Assembly (NCBI RefSeq): GCF_012999535.1
Contig: NZ_JABBWV010000007.1
Span: 248,001-312,000, forward strand
Origin: Microbispora sp. H11081
Lineage (GTDB): Bacteria > Actinomycetota > Actinomycetes > Streptosporangiales > Streptosporangiaceae
Reading direction: 5' to 3'
DNA: 64,000 bases
The notes under the pieces: model-generated
Told to the model about the DNA's origin: nothing
The model's input: the letters and a program-made list of their open reading frames with translations, nothing else
Databases searched by the model: none
Made by a program: the position numbers and the translations under genes
In this document: positions 57,446-64,000 of the stretch, in pieces
How the letters are laid out: each line of letters opens with the position of its first letter
Position numbering within the stretch: the first letter of the stretch is position 1

Positions 57446-59089
57446 ATGTCCGGCAGCATGGGTGGCACCATGGAAGTCCTCGTCGCACTCCTCGCGTTCG
57501 CCGGCGCGCTGCTCGCCGGCATCACCACCGGCGTCCTCGTCGGGCGTCTCCGTGACGAGCCGGCCGGTTGGCTGATCGCGTGGAGCATCGCCACGGGCGC
57601 GCTCACGTTGTCGCTCGGCGCCATCGCAGTCGGCCACCTCACCGGTTTCGGTCCCCTGATGTTCCGGACGTACCAGATCACCGGGTCGCTGCTGGCGCCG
57701 CTGTGGCTGACGATCGGCGTCATCCAGCTCCTCGCGGAGAAGGGCGGTGCCCGCTTCGCCGGCTGGCTGCTCGGCGCCGCGCTCACCGTCGTGGGCACGG
57801 TCATCATGGTGCTCGACCCCGTCGTGACCGCCGGGTTCGGCAAGACGCTGCCCGACGGGCCGGCCCACTGGGACCTCTGGCCGGAGTGGCTGCTGCGGGG
57901 CGTACACGGCCTGGTGATCTTCCTGCTCCTGCTCCTCCTCGCCATGGCCTTGCTGGCGTGGCGGGACGGCGACGAGTACGACGTCGACAACATGAACGCC
58001 ACCGTCGTGATCGCCCCGGCGGGCATGGCCGTCGCCGGCGTGCTCGAATTCGGGCTTCCCGGGCTGGTCGTCGTCGTGGTGCTGGCCGCCACGGCGGGAG
58101 GCGTCTGGTACGCCGTGGCCCGTCCGCTCGCGCCGTACGAGGACGAGGACGAGGATGACGAGGCGCCCGCGGAGGAGTGGCAGGGGCGGCGCGGCGGACG
58201 GGCCGACAGCGCGCTGCGCGCCGAGACCCGTGTGCCGTCCGCGCCATCCGGTCCGCCGACGCCGCCGCGCGGGTCCTATGGAGGCCACCCCGGCGGGCCG
58301 GGAGCGGTTCCGGCCGGAGCTCCCGGGATGCCGGGCGTCCCCGGAGCCGCGGGGGCGCCGCGGCGGTCGGGGCTCGGCGACCTGGTGGCCGAATACCGCG
58401 CGGGGGAGCAGGGCGAGGTCGACTACGCCGCCCGCATGCGGCCCCCCGACGGCCGCCGGTCCGCCGACGACTTCGGCGGGCCCGCGACCGGCCAGCTTCT
58501 CGCCGCCGACCAGTACGGCCAGCCGCGCCGGCCCGAGTACGGCATGCCCGCGGCGTCTCCGTCCGAGCCCGACCGGGCGATGCCGGCCACGGGGGCCCTG
58601 TATCCCGGCGCGGAGATCCCCGACCCCGGCGACCTCGCGGCGAGCTTAGGTGTGGGGTTCGGCGGCAGGTCACGGCCGCCCATGAACCGTCCCGCCGACG
58701 TGCTGGGGGACCGGCAGGCGGCCAGGCCGGCCGGTCAGGGGAGCTCGGTGAAGCCGGCCCCGGGCATCTACGGCCTGCTGACCGTGTTCACGCTGCTCGA
58801 CGGCACGGGCGAGGCGTTCGACAAACTGGCCGAGGAGACGGTGCAGGCCGTCCAGCGCAACGAGCCCGACACGCTGCTGTTCGTCTGCCACGGCGTCAAG
58901 TCGGCGCCGCTCCAGCGCATCGTCTACGAGCTCTACCGGGACGAGGTCGGCTACGGCGAGCACCAGCGCCAGCCGCACATGGAGCGCTTCGCGACCGAGC
59001 GGGTGAGATACGTGCTGGCGGCCAACGTGATCGAGCTCACCGTCAACGCCGCCAAGGTCGTCCCCCTCCCCACCCGCCACCTCCCGTGA
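57446..59089 (+). CDS. Multi-span membrane protein fused to ABM-like domain
   Basis: 547 residues. N-terminal ~225 residues contain 6-7 membrane helices (VLVALLAFAGALLAGITTGVLV to LVVVVVLAATAGGVWYAV). A disordered Pro/Gly/Asp-rich linker of about 200 residues follows. The C-terminal ~110 residues (GIYGLLTVFTLLDGTGEAFDKLAEETVQAVQRNEPDTLLFVCHGV, QRIVYELYRDEVGYGEHQRQPHMERF) resemble an ABM-type antibiotic-biosynthesis monooxygenase fold. ATG 57446 is 3 bases after AGGAG; ATG 57458 and 57470 are alternatives. The stop codon lies within the inverted repeat of the element at 59084. Divergent from the BldN-like gene. Confidence 0.82.
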   Translation: MSGSMGGTMEVLVALLAFAGALLAGITTGVLVGRLRDEPAGWLIAWSIATGALTLSLGAIAVGHLTGFGPLMFRTYQITGSLLAPLWLTIGVIQLLAEKGGARFAGWLLGAALTVVGTVIMVLDPVVTAGFGKTLPDGPAHWDLWPEWLLRGVHGLVIFLLLLLLAMALLAWRDGDEYDVDNMNATVVIAPAGMAVAGVLEFGLPGLVVVVVLAATAGGVWYAVARPLAPYEDEDEDDEAPAEEWQGRRGGRADSALRAETRVPSAPSGPPTPPRGSYGGHPGGPGAVPAGAPGMPGVPGAAGAPRRSGLGDLVAEYRAGEQGEVDYAARMRPPDGRRSADDFGGPATGQLLAADQYGQPRRPEYGMPAASPSEPDRAMPATGALYPGAEIPDPGDLAASLGVGFGGRSRPPMNRPADVLGDRQAARPAGQGSSVKPAPGIYGLLTVFTLLDGTGEAFDKLAEETVQAVQRNEPDTLLFVCHGVKSAPLQRIVYELYRDEVGYGEHQRQPHMERFATERVRYVLAANVIELTVNAAKVVPLPTRHLP

Positions 59090-59335
59090 TCTTGTAGTTT
59101 GTCGCAGGCATGGGGGATGACCTGCGGTGACGACCTTCGGGATCATGCACTCCGCCTGGGGATGCGTACGCTGACCTGCGGAAACGCGATTCGTGATCTT
59201 GCGATTTCCTGATACTGCAAGATCACGAATGATGTAGCCGCAGGTAGGCGGGCCTTTTGGCGGCCGTACTGCATGGTCACGGAAATTAACGTCGCAGGTG
59301 GGAGTGGGTCGCTGCGACAAACTACAAGATCACGG
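59084..59335. mobile_element. 252-bp element with 24-bp perfect terminal inverted repeats (MITE-like)
   Basis: The left end (59084-59107, starting CCGTGATCTTGTAGTTTGTC) is perfectly inverted at the right end (59312-59335). Inside is a 14-bp stem ATTCGTGATCTTGC (59189-59202) with GCAAGATCACGAAT (59217-59230), and an outer stem ACCTGCGG (59174-59181) with CCGCAGGT (59238-59245). CGTGATCTTG occurs four times in alternating orientation. Each end can also fold alone (GTCGCAGG with CCTGCG near 59103-59126, and GTCGCAG/CTGCGAC at 59291-59318). There is no reading frame. It lies between convergent genes; a clear target duplication is not seen. Confidence 0.7.
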
Positions 59336-59358
59336 CCGGTGCCTAACCCCCACCCCGC

Positions 59359-59607
59359 TCACCGGGTGAGGGCGGTGCGGAGCCGGTTCTCGTTCACCCG
59401 CCAGTAGTCGTGCTGCACGCCGTCGATCAGTACGACGGGGATCATCTCCCCGTACTCCGCCTGGTCCTCCGGCGAGGCGGTGATGTCGCGTTCCTCCCAG
59501 GGAACGCCCAGTTCCGCCGCCACGCGCCCGACCACCTCGCGGGCGTCGTCGCACAGATGGCAGCCGGGCTTGCCGAGCAGCGTGATCCGGTGATCTCGAG
59601 GAGCCAT
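59359..59607 (-). CDS. Glutaredoxin-like thiol protein (DUF836)
   Basis: 82 residues. Thioredoxin-fold start HRITLLGKPGCHLCDDARE with the CxxC pair at C16 and C19, and VVLIDGVQHDYWRVNENRL at the C-terminus. It is a small thiol-disulfide protein of unknown partner, frequently beside rex-hem genes in actinomycetes. It is convergent with the ABM-fusion gene, and the palindromic element separates them. Confidence 0.88.
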   Translation of the reverse strand: MAPRDHRITLLGKPGCHLCDDAREVVGRVAAELGVPWEERDITASPEDQAEYGEMIPVVLIDGVQHDYWRVNENRLRTALTR

Positions 59608-59699
59608 GCTCTCGATTATTGCGATCCTTGTGGCCCGGAATGGAGACCGGCGTCCCCTCCTGGGACCCTTGGATGCATGGTAGGCGGCGCTCGATCACT

Positions 59700-59717
59700 T
59701 TGTGCATCGCTTCACAA
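59700..59717. promoter_or_regulatory. Rex operator (ROP)
   Basis: TTGTGCATCGCTTCACAA matches the actinomycete Rex operator pattern TTGTGnnnnnnTTCACAA. It lies 85-100 bases before the rex start, so Rex is probably autoregulatory and couples the hem operon to NADH/NAD+. Confidence 0.9.
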
Positions 59718-59801
59718 AGGCACTAACCTGGTATTCATCCTTCGCATCCGCTGCGCGGCCGGGGGCGCAACCGGCCGTCCGTCCCCCTGGAGCCCCGGCA
59801 A

Positions 59802-60500
59802 GTGATCCGCCGTATCCCGCAGGACCGCGACCGCGGCATCCCCGACGCCACCGTGGCGAGGCTGCCGCTCTATTTGCGTGCGCTCAACGGCATGGCGGAG
59901 CGGGGCACGGCCACGGTGAGCTCGGAGGACCTGGCGCTCGCCGCCGGGGTGAACTCCGCGAAACTCCGCAAGGACCTGTCCCACCTCGGGTCGTACGGCA
60001 CCCGGGGCGTGGGCTACGACGTGCAGTACCTCATCTACCAAATATCGCGTGAGCTTGGTCTCACTCAAGACTGGGCAGTGGCCATCGTGGGGGTGGGAAA
60101 CCTCGGCCGGGCGCTGGCCAACTACGGCGGCTTCGCCTCCCGTGGATTCCGGATCGCGGGCCTGCTCGACGCGGATCCGCACGTCGTGGGCGACCGAATC
60201 GTCGGTCTCGTCGTTGAGCACACGGACGAATTGGAGTCGGTGATCAAGAAGCGCGGGGTGTCGATCGTGGTGATCGCCACCCCTGCCACGGCGGCGCAGC
60301 AGGTTTGTGACCGTGTCACCGCGGCCGGTGTCACGAGTATTTTGAACTTCGCCCCTGTCGTCCTGGCTGTGCCTGACGGCGTGGACGTCCGTAAAGTCGA
60401 TTTATCCATTGAACTGCAGATACTTGCGTTCCACGAGCAGCGTAAGGCTAATGGAGGGCCCATCATGGCCGAGGAGTGGCCGGACGGGGTGGTCATGTGA
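59802..60500 (+). CDS. rex: Redox-sensing transcriptional repressor Rex
   Basis: 232 residues. The N-terminal winged helix (IPDATVARLPLYLRALNGMAERGTATVSSEDLALAAGVNSAKLRKDLSHLGSYGTRGVGYDV) and a C-terminal Rossmann domain (VAIVGVGNLGRALANYGGF) that binds NADH are both complete. Rex represses respiratory genes when NADH is low. A Rex operator lies upstream. GTG 59802. hemA, hemC and hemD follow in the same direction, as in Streptomyces. Confidence 0.96.
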   Translation: MIRRIPQDRDRGIPDATVARLPLYLRALNGMAERGTATVSSEDLALAAGVNSAKLRKDLSHLGSYGTRGVGYDVQYLIYQISRELGLTQDWAVAIVGVGNLGRALANYGGFASRGFRIAGLLDADPHVVGDRIVGLVVEHTDELESVIKKRGVSIVVIATPATAAQQVCDRVTAAGVTSILNFAPVVLAVPDGVDVRKVDLSIELQILAFHEQRKANGGPIMAEEWPDGVVM

Positions 60501-60525
60501 GTGAGCCATCGATCGGAGCGAGCTC

Positions 60526-61824
60526 ATGAGTGTCCTCGTCGTCGGCCTGAGCCACAGGACCACACCTGTCGCGCTGCTCGAACGTGTCACGGTCAGCGGG
60601 GACGCGCTCGTCAAGCTGCTGCACGACGTGCAGGCGGACGAGAACGTGTCCGAGGCGCTGGTCGTCTCGACGTGCAACCGCGTCGAGGTCTACGTCGTCG
60701 TCGACCGTTTCCACGGCGGCGTCACGGCGGTGACGAACATGCTCGCCGCTCACTCCGGCCTCCCGCAGGAGACGCTCGCGCGGCACCTGTACGTGCACTA
60801 CGAGGACCGCGCGGTCCAGCACCTGTTCACCGTCGCCTGCGGGCTCGACTCCATGGTCATCGGCGAGGGGCAGATCCTCGGCCAGATCCGCGGCGCGCTG
60901 CGCCTTGCGCAGGAGCAGGGCACGGCCGCGACCACGCTCAACGAGCTGGCCCAGCACGCGCTGCGCGTGGGCAAGCGCGCCCACGCGGACACGGGCATCG
61001 ACCGGGCGGGGGCGTCCCTGGTCGGGGTGGGACTGACGCTCGCCGAGCGGGTGCTCGGCCCGATCCCCGGCCGGCGCGCCCTGGTCGTGGGCGCGGGCTC
61101 GATGAGCTCGCTGTCCGTCGCGACGCTGTCCCGCGCGGGCCTGACCGGCGTCGTCGTCGCCAACCGCACCCGCGAGCGGGCGGAACGGCTCGCGGAGACG
61201 GTCGGCGGCCGGGCCGTCGACCTGGCCGACATCCCCGCGGAGCTGGCGGAGGCCGACATCGTCATCTCCTGCGTCGGCGCGGGGACCCGCACCGTCACCC
61301 CCGAGATGATCGGGGACCGCGATCGCCCGCTGTTCCTGCTCGACCTCGCGCTGCCGCACGACGTGGACCCCGGCGTACGGGCCCTGCCCGGCGTGACGCT
61401 GGTCGACCTCGAGTCGATGCAGCAGGACGGCGTGGGCGAGGACGTCTCCGACGGCGGCAGGGCGGAGGCGATCCGCGAGGTCAGGCGCATCGTGGGCGAG
61501 GAGGTCTCCGCCTACCTCGACTCGGCGCGGGCCGCGCTCGTCACTCCCACGGTCGTGGCCCTGCGCAGCAAGGCCGCCGGGGTCGTCGAGGCCGAGATGG
61601 GCCGGCTGCTGTCGCGCCTGCCCGACATCGACGGGCGGATGCGCGAAGAGATCGGTCAGACCGTGCGGCGGGTCGTGGACAAGCTGCTCCACGAACCGAC
61701 CGTACGGGTCAAGCGGCTGGCCGCCTCACCGGGCGGCGACCAGTACGCGGAGGCGCTGCGCGAGCTGTTCGGCCTCGATCCCAAAGCGCCCGACGCCGTC
61801 GCCGGCCTGGAGGTGGAACAGTGA
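60526..61824 (+). CDS. hemA: Glutamyl-tRNA reductase
   Basis: 432 residues. First committed step of tetrapyrrole synthesis from glutamyl-tRNA. N-terminal SHRTTPVALLERV and catalytic region VVSTCNRVEVYVV (Cys), SMVIGEGQILGQIRGAL, then NADPH domain (ALVVGAGSMSSLSVATLSRAG) and a C-terminal dimerisation helix. ATG 60526 is 25 bases after rex. Its stop overlaps the hemC start. Confidence 0.97.
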   Translation: MSVLVVGLSHRTTPVALLERVTVSGDALVKLLHDVQADENVSEALVVSTCNRVEVYVVVDRFHGGVTAVTNMLAAHSGLPQETLARHLYVHYEDRAVQHLFTVACGLDSMVIGEGQILGQIRGALRLAQEQGTAATTLNELAQHALRVGKRAHADTGIDRAGASLVGVGLTLAERVLGPIPGRRALVVGAGSMSSLSVATLSRAGLTGVVVANRTRERAERLAETVGGRAVDLADIPAELAEADIVISCVGAGTRTVTPEMIGDRDRPLFLLDLALPHDVDPGVRALPGVTLVDLESMQQDGVGEDVSDGGRAEAIREVRRIVGEEVSAYLDSARAALVTPTVVALRSKAAGVVEAEMGRLLSRLPDIDGRMREEIGQTVRRVVDKLLHEPTVRVKRLAASPGGDQYAEALRELFGLDPKAPDAVAGLEVEQ

Positions 61825-62732
61825 CCGTCCCGCTGCGGCTCGGCACCCGCAAGAGCCTGATGGCGACCTCGCAGTCGCAGATCGTCGCCGACCGGCTGAC
61901 CGCCCTGACCGGGCGGGCCGTGGAGCTCGTCGGCGTCACCACGTTCGGCGACGTGTCCCGGGCCCACCTGACCCAGCTCGGCGGCACCGGCGTGTTCGTG
62001 AACGACCTGCGCGGCAGGCTGCTCGCCGGCGAGGTCGACTTCGCGGTCCACTCGCTGAAGGACCTGCCGACCAAGCCGGACGGGCGGATCGCGATGGCGG
62101 CGATCACGCGGCGGGACGACCCGCGCGACGCGCTCGTCGGCCCGGTGAAGCTGCACGACCTGCCCGCAGGGGCCCGCGTCGGCACCGGTTCGCCGCGCCG
62201 GGTGGCCCAGCTGCGGCTGCTCAGGCCGGATCTCGAGTACGTGCCCATCAGGGGCAACGCGGACACCCGCATCGGCAAGGTGACGTCGGGTGAGCTCGAC
62301 GCCATCGTGCTGGCCGCCGCAGGGCTGGCCAGGATCCGCCGCGACGGGGAGATCGCCCAGGTGTTCGAGGTCGGTGAGATGCTGCCCGCTCCCGGGCAGG
62401 GCGCGCTCGCCGTCGAGTGCCTGGCCGACCGCGATGACCTCATCGAGTTGCTGGGCGCCGTCGACGACCCGCTGACGCGGGCCGCGGTGGACGCCGAGCG
62501 CTCGGTGCTCGCCGCCCTCGAGGCCGGTTGCGCGGCCCCGGTAGGTGCTTTCGCCTCCGGTGACGGGCACATTCTCAATCTGACCGCCACCGTCGTCGGC
62601 GTCGACGGCGCACGGTCGGTGCGCAAGTCCACCTCCGGACCCACTTCGACGGCCGTGGAGATGGGCCGCGATCTCGCGGCAGCCATGATCGCCGAGGGGG
62701 CCGACACGTTGATGGGGGAGCAGGCCCGTTGA
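61821..62732 (+). CDS. hemC: Hydroxymethylbilane synthase (porphobilinogen deaminase)
   Basis: 303 residues. It joins four porphobilinogen units. LRLGTRKSLMATSQSQIVAD starts the fold; DFAVHSLKDLPTKPDGRI holds the catalytic Asp; TGSPRRVAQL, RGNADTRIGK; and EAGCAAPVGAF holds the Cys that carries the dipyrromethane cofactor. GTG 61821 overlaps the hemA stop (GTGA). Confidence 0.97.
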   Translation: MTVPLRLGTRKSLMATSQSQIVADRLTALTGRAVELVGVTTFGDVSRAHLTQLGGTGVFVNDLRGRLLAGEVDFAVHSLKDLPTKPDGRIAMAAITRRDDPRDALVGPVKLHDLPAGARVGTGSPRRVAQLRLLRPDLEYVPIRGNADTRIGKVTSGELDAIVLAAAGLARIRRDGEIAQVFEVGEMLPAPGQGALAVECLADRDDLIELLGAVDDPLTRAAVDAERSVLAALEAGCAAPVGAFASGDGHILNLTATVVGVDGARSVRKSTSGPTSTAVEMGRDLAAAMIAEGADTLMGEQAR

Positions 62733-64000
62733 GCCCCGCGAATCACAGCACAATGACCCGGTCCGGGTTCGTCGCCTTCGTCGGCGCCGGCCCCGGTGAC
62801 GAGAACCTGCTCACGTTGCGTGGCGCCGACCTGCTGGGCAGGGCGGACGTCGTCGTGCTCGACCGGCAGGCGTACGGCGCGCTGCTGCGCCACTGCCGCG
62901 ATGACGTCGAGATCGTCGACATCTCCGCCGACGCCGCGGAGAACTCGGTCTCGCTGAAGACCATCCAGGCCGCCAAGGCGGGCCGTACGGTCGTGCGGCT
63001 GTGCTCGGGCGACCCGTCCTTCTTCTCCTCCGTCACCGACGAGGTGGCCGCCTGCGCCAAGGCGGACGTGGACTTCGAGATCGTGCCCGGTGTGCCGCCG
63101 GCCACGGCCGTGCTGACCTACGCGGGCATCCCGCCGGCGGCGTCGGTGCCGGAGTTCCGGATCGTGGACGCCGCGCAGGTGGACGACTGGTCGAAGCACG
63201 CCGCGTGCGAGGGCACGCTGGTGATCTACAACGGGGTCGCGGACGCGGTCCCGATCGGCAAGGCGCTGATCGCCGCGGGCAAGCCCGACTCGACGCCGGT
63301 GGCGGTGACCAGCGACGGCACGACCACCGAGCAGTACACGGTGGCTTCCACGCTCGGACGGCTCGGCCCCGACCTGAAGCACGCCGGCATGACCGAGCCC
63401 GCGCTGATCGTGGTCGGCGACGCGGTCGGCATGCGCGAGCGGCTGTCCTGGTTCGAGACCAAGTCGCTGTTCGGCTGGCGGGTCCTGGTGCCGCGCACCA
63501 AGGAGCAGTCGAAGGGCCTGTCGGAGCAGTTGCGCTCGTACGGCGCGGTGCCCGAGGAGGTGCCGACGATCTCCGTCGAGCCGCCGCGTACGCCGCAGCA
63601 GATGGACCGCGCCATCAAGGGCCTGGTCACGGGCCGCTACGAGTGGGTCGCCTTCACCAGCGCCAACGCGGTCAAGGCGGTGCGCGAGAAGTTCGAGGAG
63701 TACGGCCTGGACGCCCGGGCCTTCGCCGGGCTCAAGGTCGCCGCCGTGGGCGAGGCCACCTCGCGGGCACTGGTGGAGTTCGGCGTGAAGCCCGACCTCA
63801 TGCCGACGGGCGACCAGTCGTCCGAGGGCCTGCTGGCCGAGTGGCCGCCGTACGATTCGATGCTGGACCCGATCAACCGGGTGCTGCTGCCGCGGGCCGA
63901 CATCGCGACGGAGACGCTGGTGGCGGGCCTGACCCAGCTCGGCTGGGAGTGCGACGACGTGACGGCCTACCGGACCGTGCGCGCGGCGCCTCCGCCGGCT
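62729..64000 (+). CDS. hemD: Fused uroporphyrinogen-III C-methyltransferase/synthase (3' end outside window)
   Basis: At least 424 residues. The N-terminal part is a SAM-dependent methyltransferase (VAFVGAGPGDENLLTLRGADLLGRADVVVLD, VRLCSGDPSFFSSV, EIVPGVPPATAVLTYAGIPPA); the C-terminal part is uroporphyrinogen-III synthase (GWRVLVPRTKEQSKGLSEQLRSYGA, YEWVAFTSANAVKAV, LKVAAVGEATSRAL). The fusion makes and methylates uroporphyrinogen III, linking heme to sirohaem/cobalamin. TTG 62729 overlaps the hemC stop with GGGGGAG 9 bases before; ATG 62753 is the alternative. The window ends within the synthase domain. Confidence 0.93.
   Translation, partial: MSPANHSTMTRSGFVAFVGAGPGDENLLTLRGADLLGRADVVVLDRQAYGALLRHCRDDVEIVDISADAAENSVSLKTIQAAKAGRTVVRLCSGDPSFFSSVTDEVAACAKADVDFEIVPGVPPATAVLTYAGIPPAASVPEFRIVDAAQVDDWSKHAACEGTLVIYNGVADAVPIGKALIAAGKPDSTPVAVTSDGTTTEQYTVASTLGRLGPDLKHAGMTEPALIVVGDAVGMRERLSWFETKSLFGWRVLVPRTKEQSKGLSEQLRSYGAVPEEVPTISVEPPRTPQQMDRAIKGLVTGRYEWVAFTSANAVKAVREKFEEYGLDARAFAGLKVAAVGEATSRALVEFGVKPDLMPTGDQSSEGLLAEWPPYDSMLDPINRVLLPRADIATETLVAGLTQLGWECDDVTAYRTVRAAPPPA

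Overview
This is a gene-dense, very GC-rich actinomycete chromosome segment. GTG starts, 4-bp ATGA/GTGA overlaps and strongly GC-biased third codon positions are frequent. The gene content suggests a filamentous actinomycete of the Streptosporangiales (Nonomuraea/Streptosporangium/Microbispora-like): BldG, a BldN-like sigma factor, a BldC-like DNA-binding protein, an XRE/DUF397 pair, a dnaK-grpE-dnaJ-hspR-clpB operon with HAIR operators, and a Rex-hemACD operon with a Rex operator. The lineage is inferred from families and gene order; no rRNA or tRNA is present to confirm it. Comparisons with Streptomyces and Mycobacterium gene order are from memory.

Layout. Bases 1-1765 hold the start of an acetyl-CoA synthetase gene and a Fic-like protein with a degraded active site. 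Bases 2571-8373 are a Tad-type pilus/secretion locus (CpaE/Ssd-like ATPase, TadA, TadB, TadC, DUF4244 pilin-like, two TadE-like proteins), with DnaA-box-like sequences at its start and in its middle. Then come an FnIII surface protein, an MrfA/YprA-type helicase, BldG with its anti-sigma partner, and a membrane pyrophosphatase (to 16.8 kb). Bases 16.9-31.8 kb carry housekeeping and accessory genes: SixA-like phosphatase, FUSC transporter, SerB, a probable ornithine-lipid pair (OlsB/OlsA-like), QueA, a GAF-histidine kinase/NarL regulator pair, an ABC ATPase, a TauE-type exporter, a Rieske/DUF2231 protein and an HD hydrolase.

Bases 31.8-38.9 kb are more accessory: the XRE/DUF397 module with tandem palindromes, a Fur-family regulator, a CapA-like lipoprotein, a TetR regulator and low-complexity secreted proteins. 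Bases 39.0-45.9 kb are the heat-shock chaperone operon on the minus strand. Bases 46.5-64 kb hold an ABC-2 exporter whose start codon lies in an AT-rich inverted repeat, proC, an AcuC-like deacetylase, a developmental-type cluster (BldC-like protein, bS22, epimerase, acyltransferase, hydrolase, HAD phosphatase, DUF5667 protein, BldN-like sigma), a multi-TM protein fused to an ABM-like domain, a 252-bp element with 24-bp perfect terminal inverted repeats, a glutaredoxin-like protein, and rex-hemA-hemC-hemD (the last cut by the window end).

The most unusual items are the nested palindromic element at 59084-59335, which supplies the stop codon of the upstream gene; the DnaA-box cluster in the Tad locus; the tandem palindromes before the XRE gene and the hairpin that buries the DUF397 ribosome-binding site; the inverted repeat over the ABC exporter start; and the membrane/ABM fusion. 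No CRISPR array, prophage, insertion sequence with transposase, tRNA or rRNA was seen.
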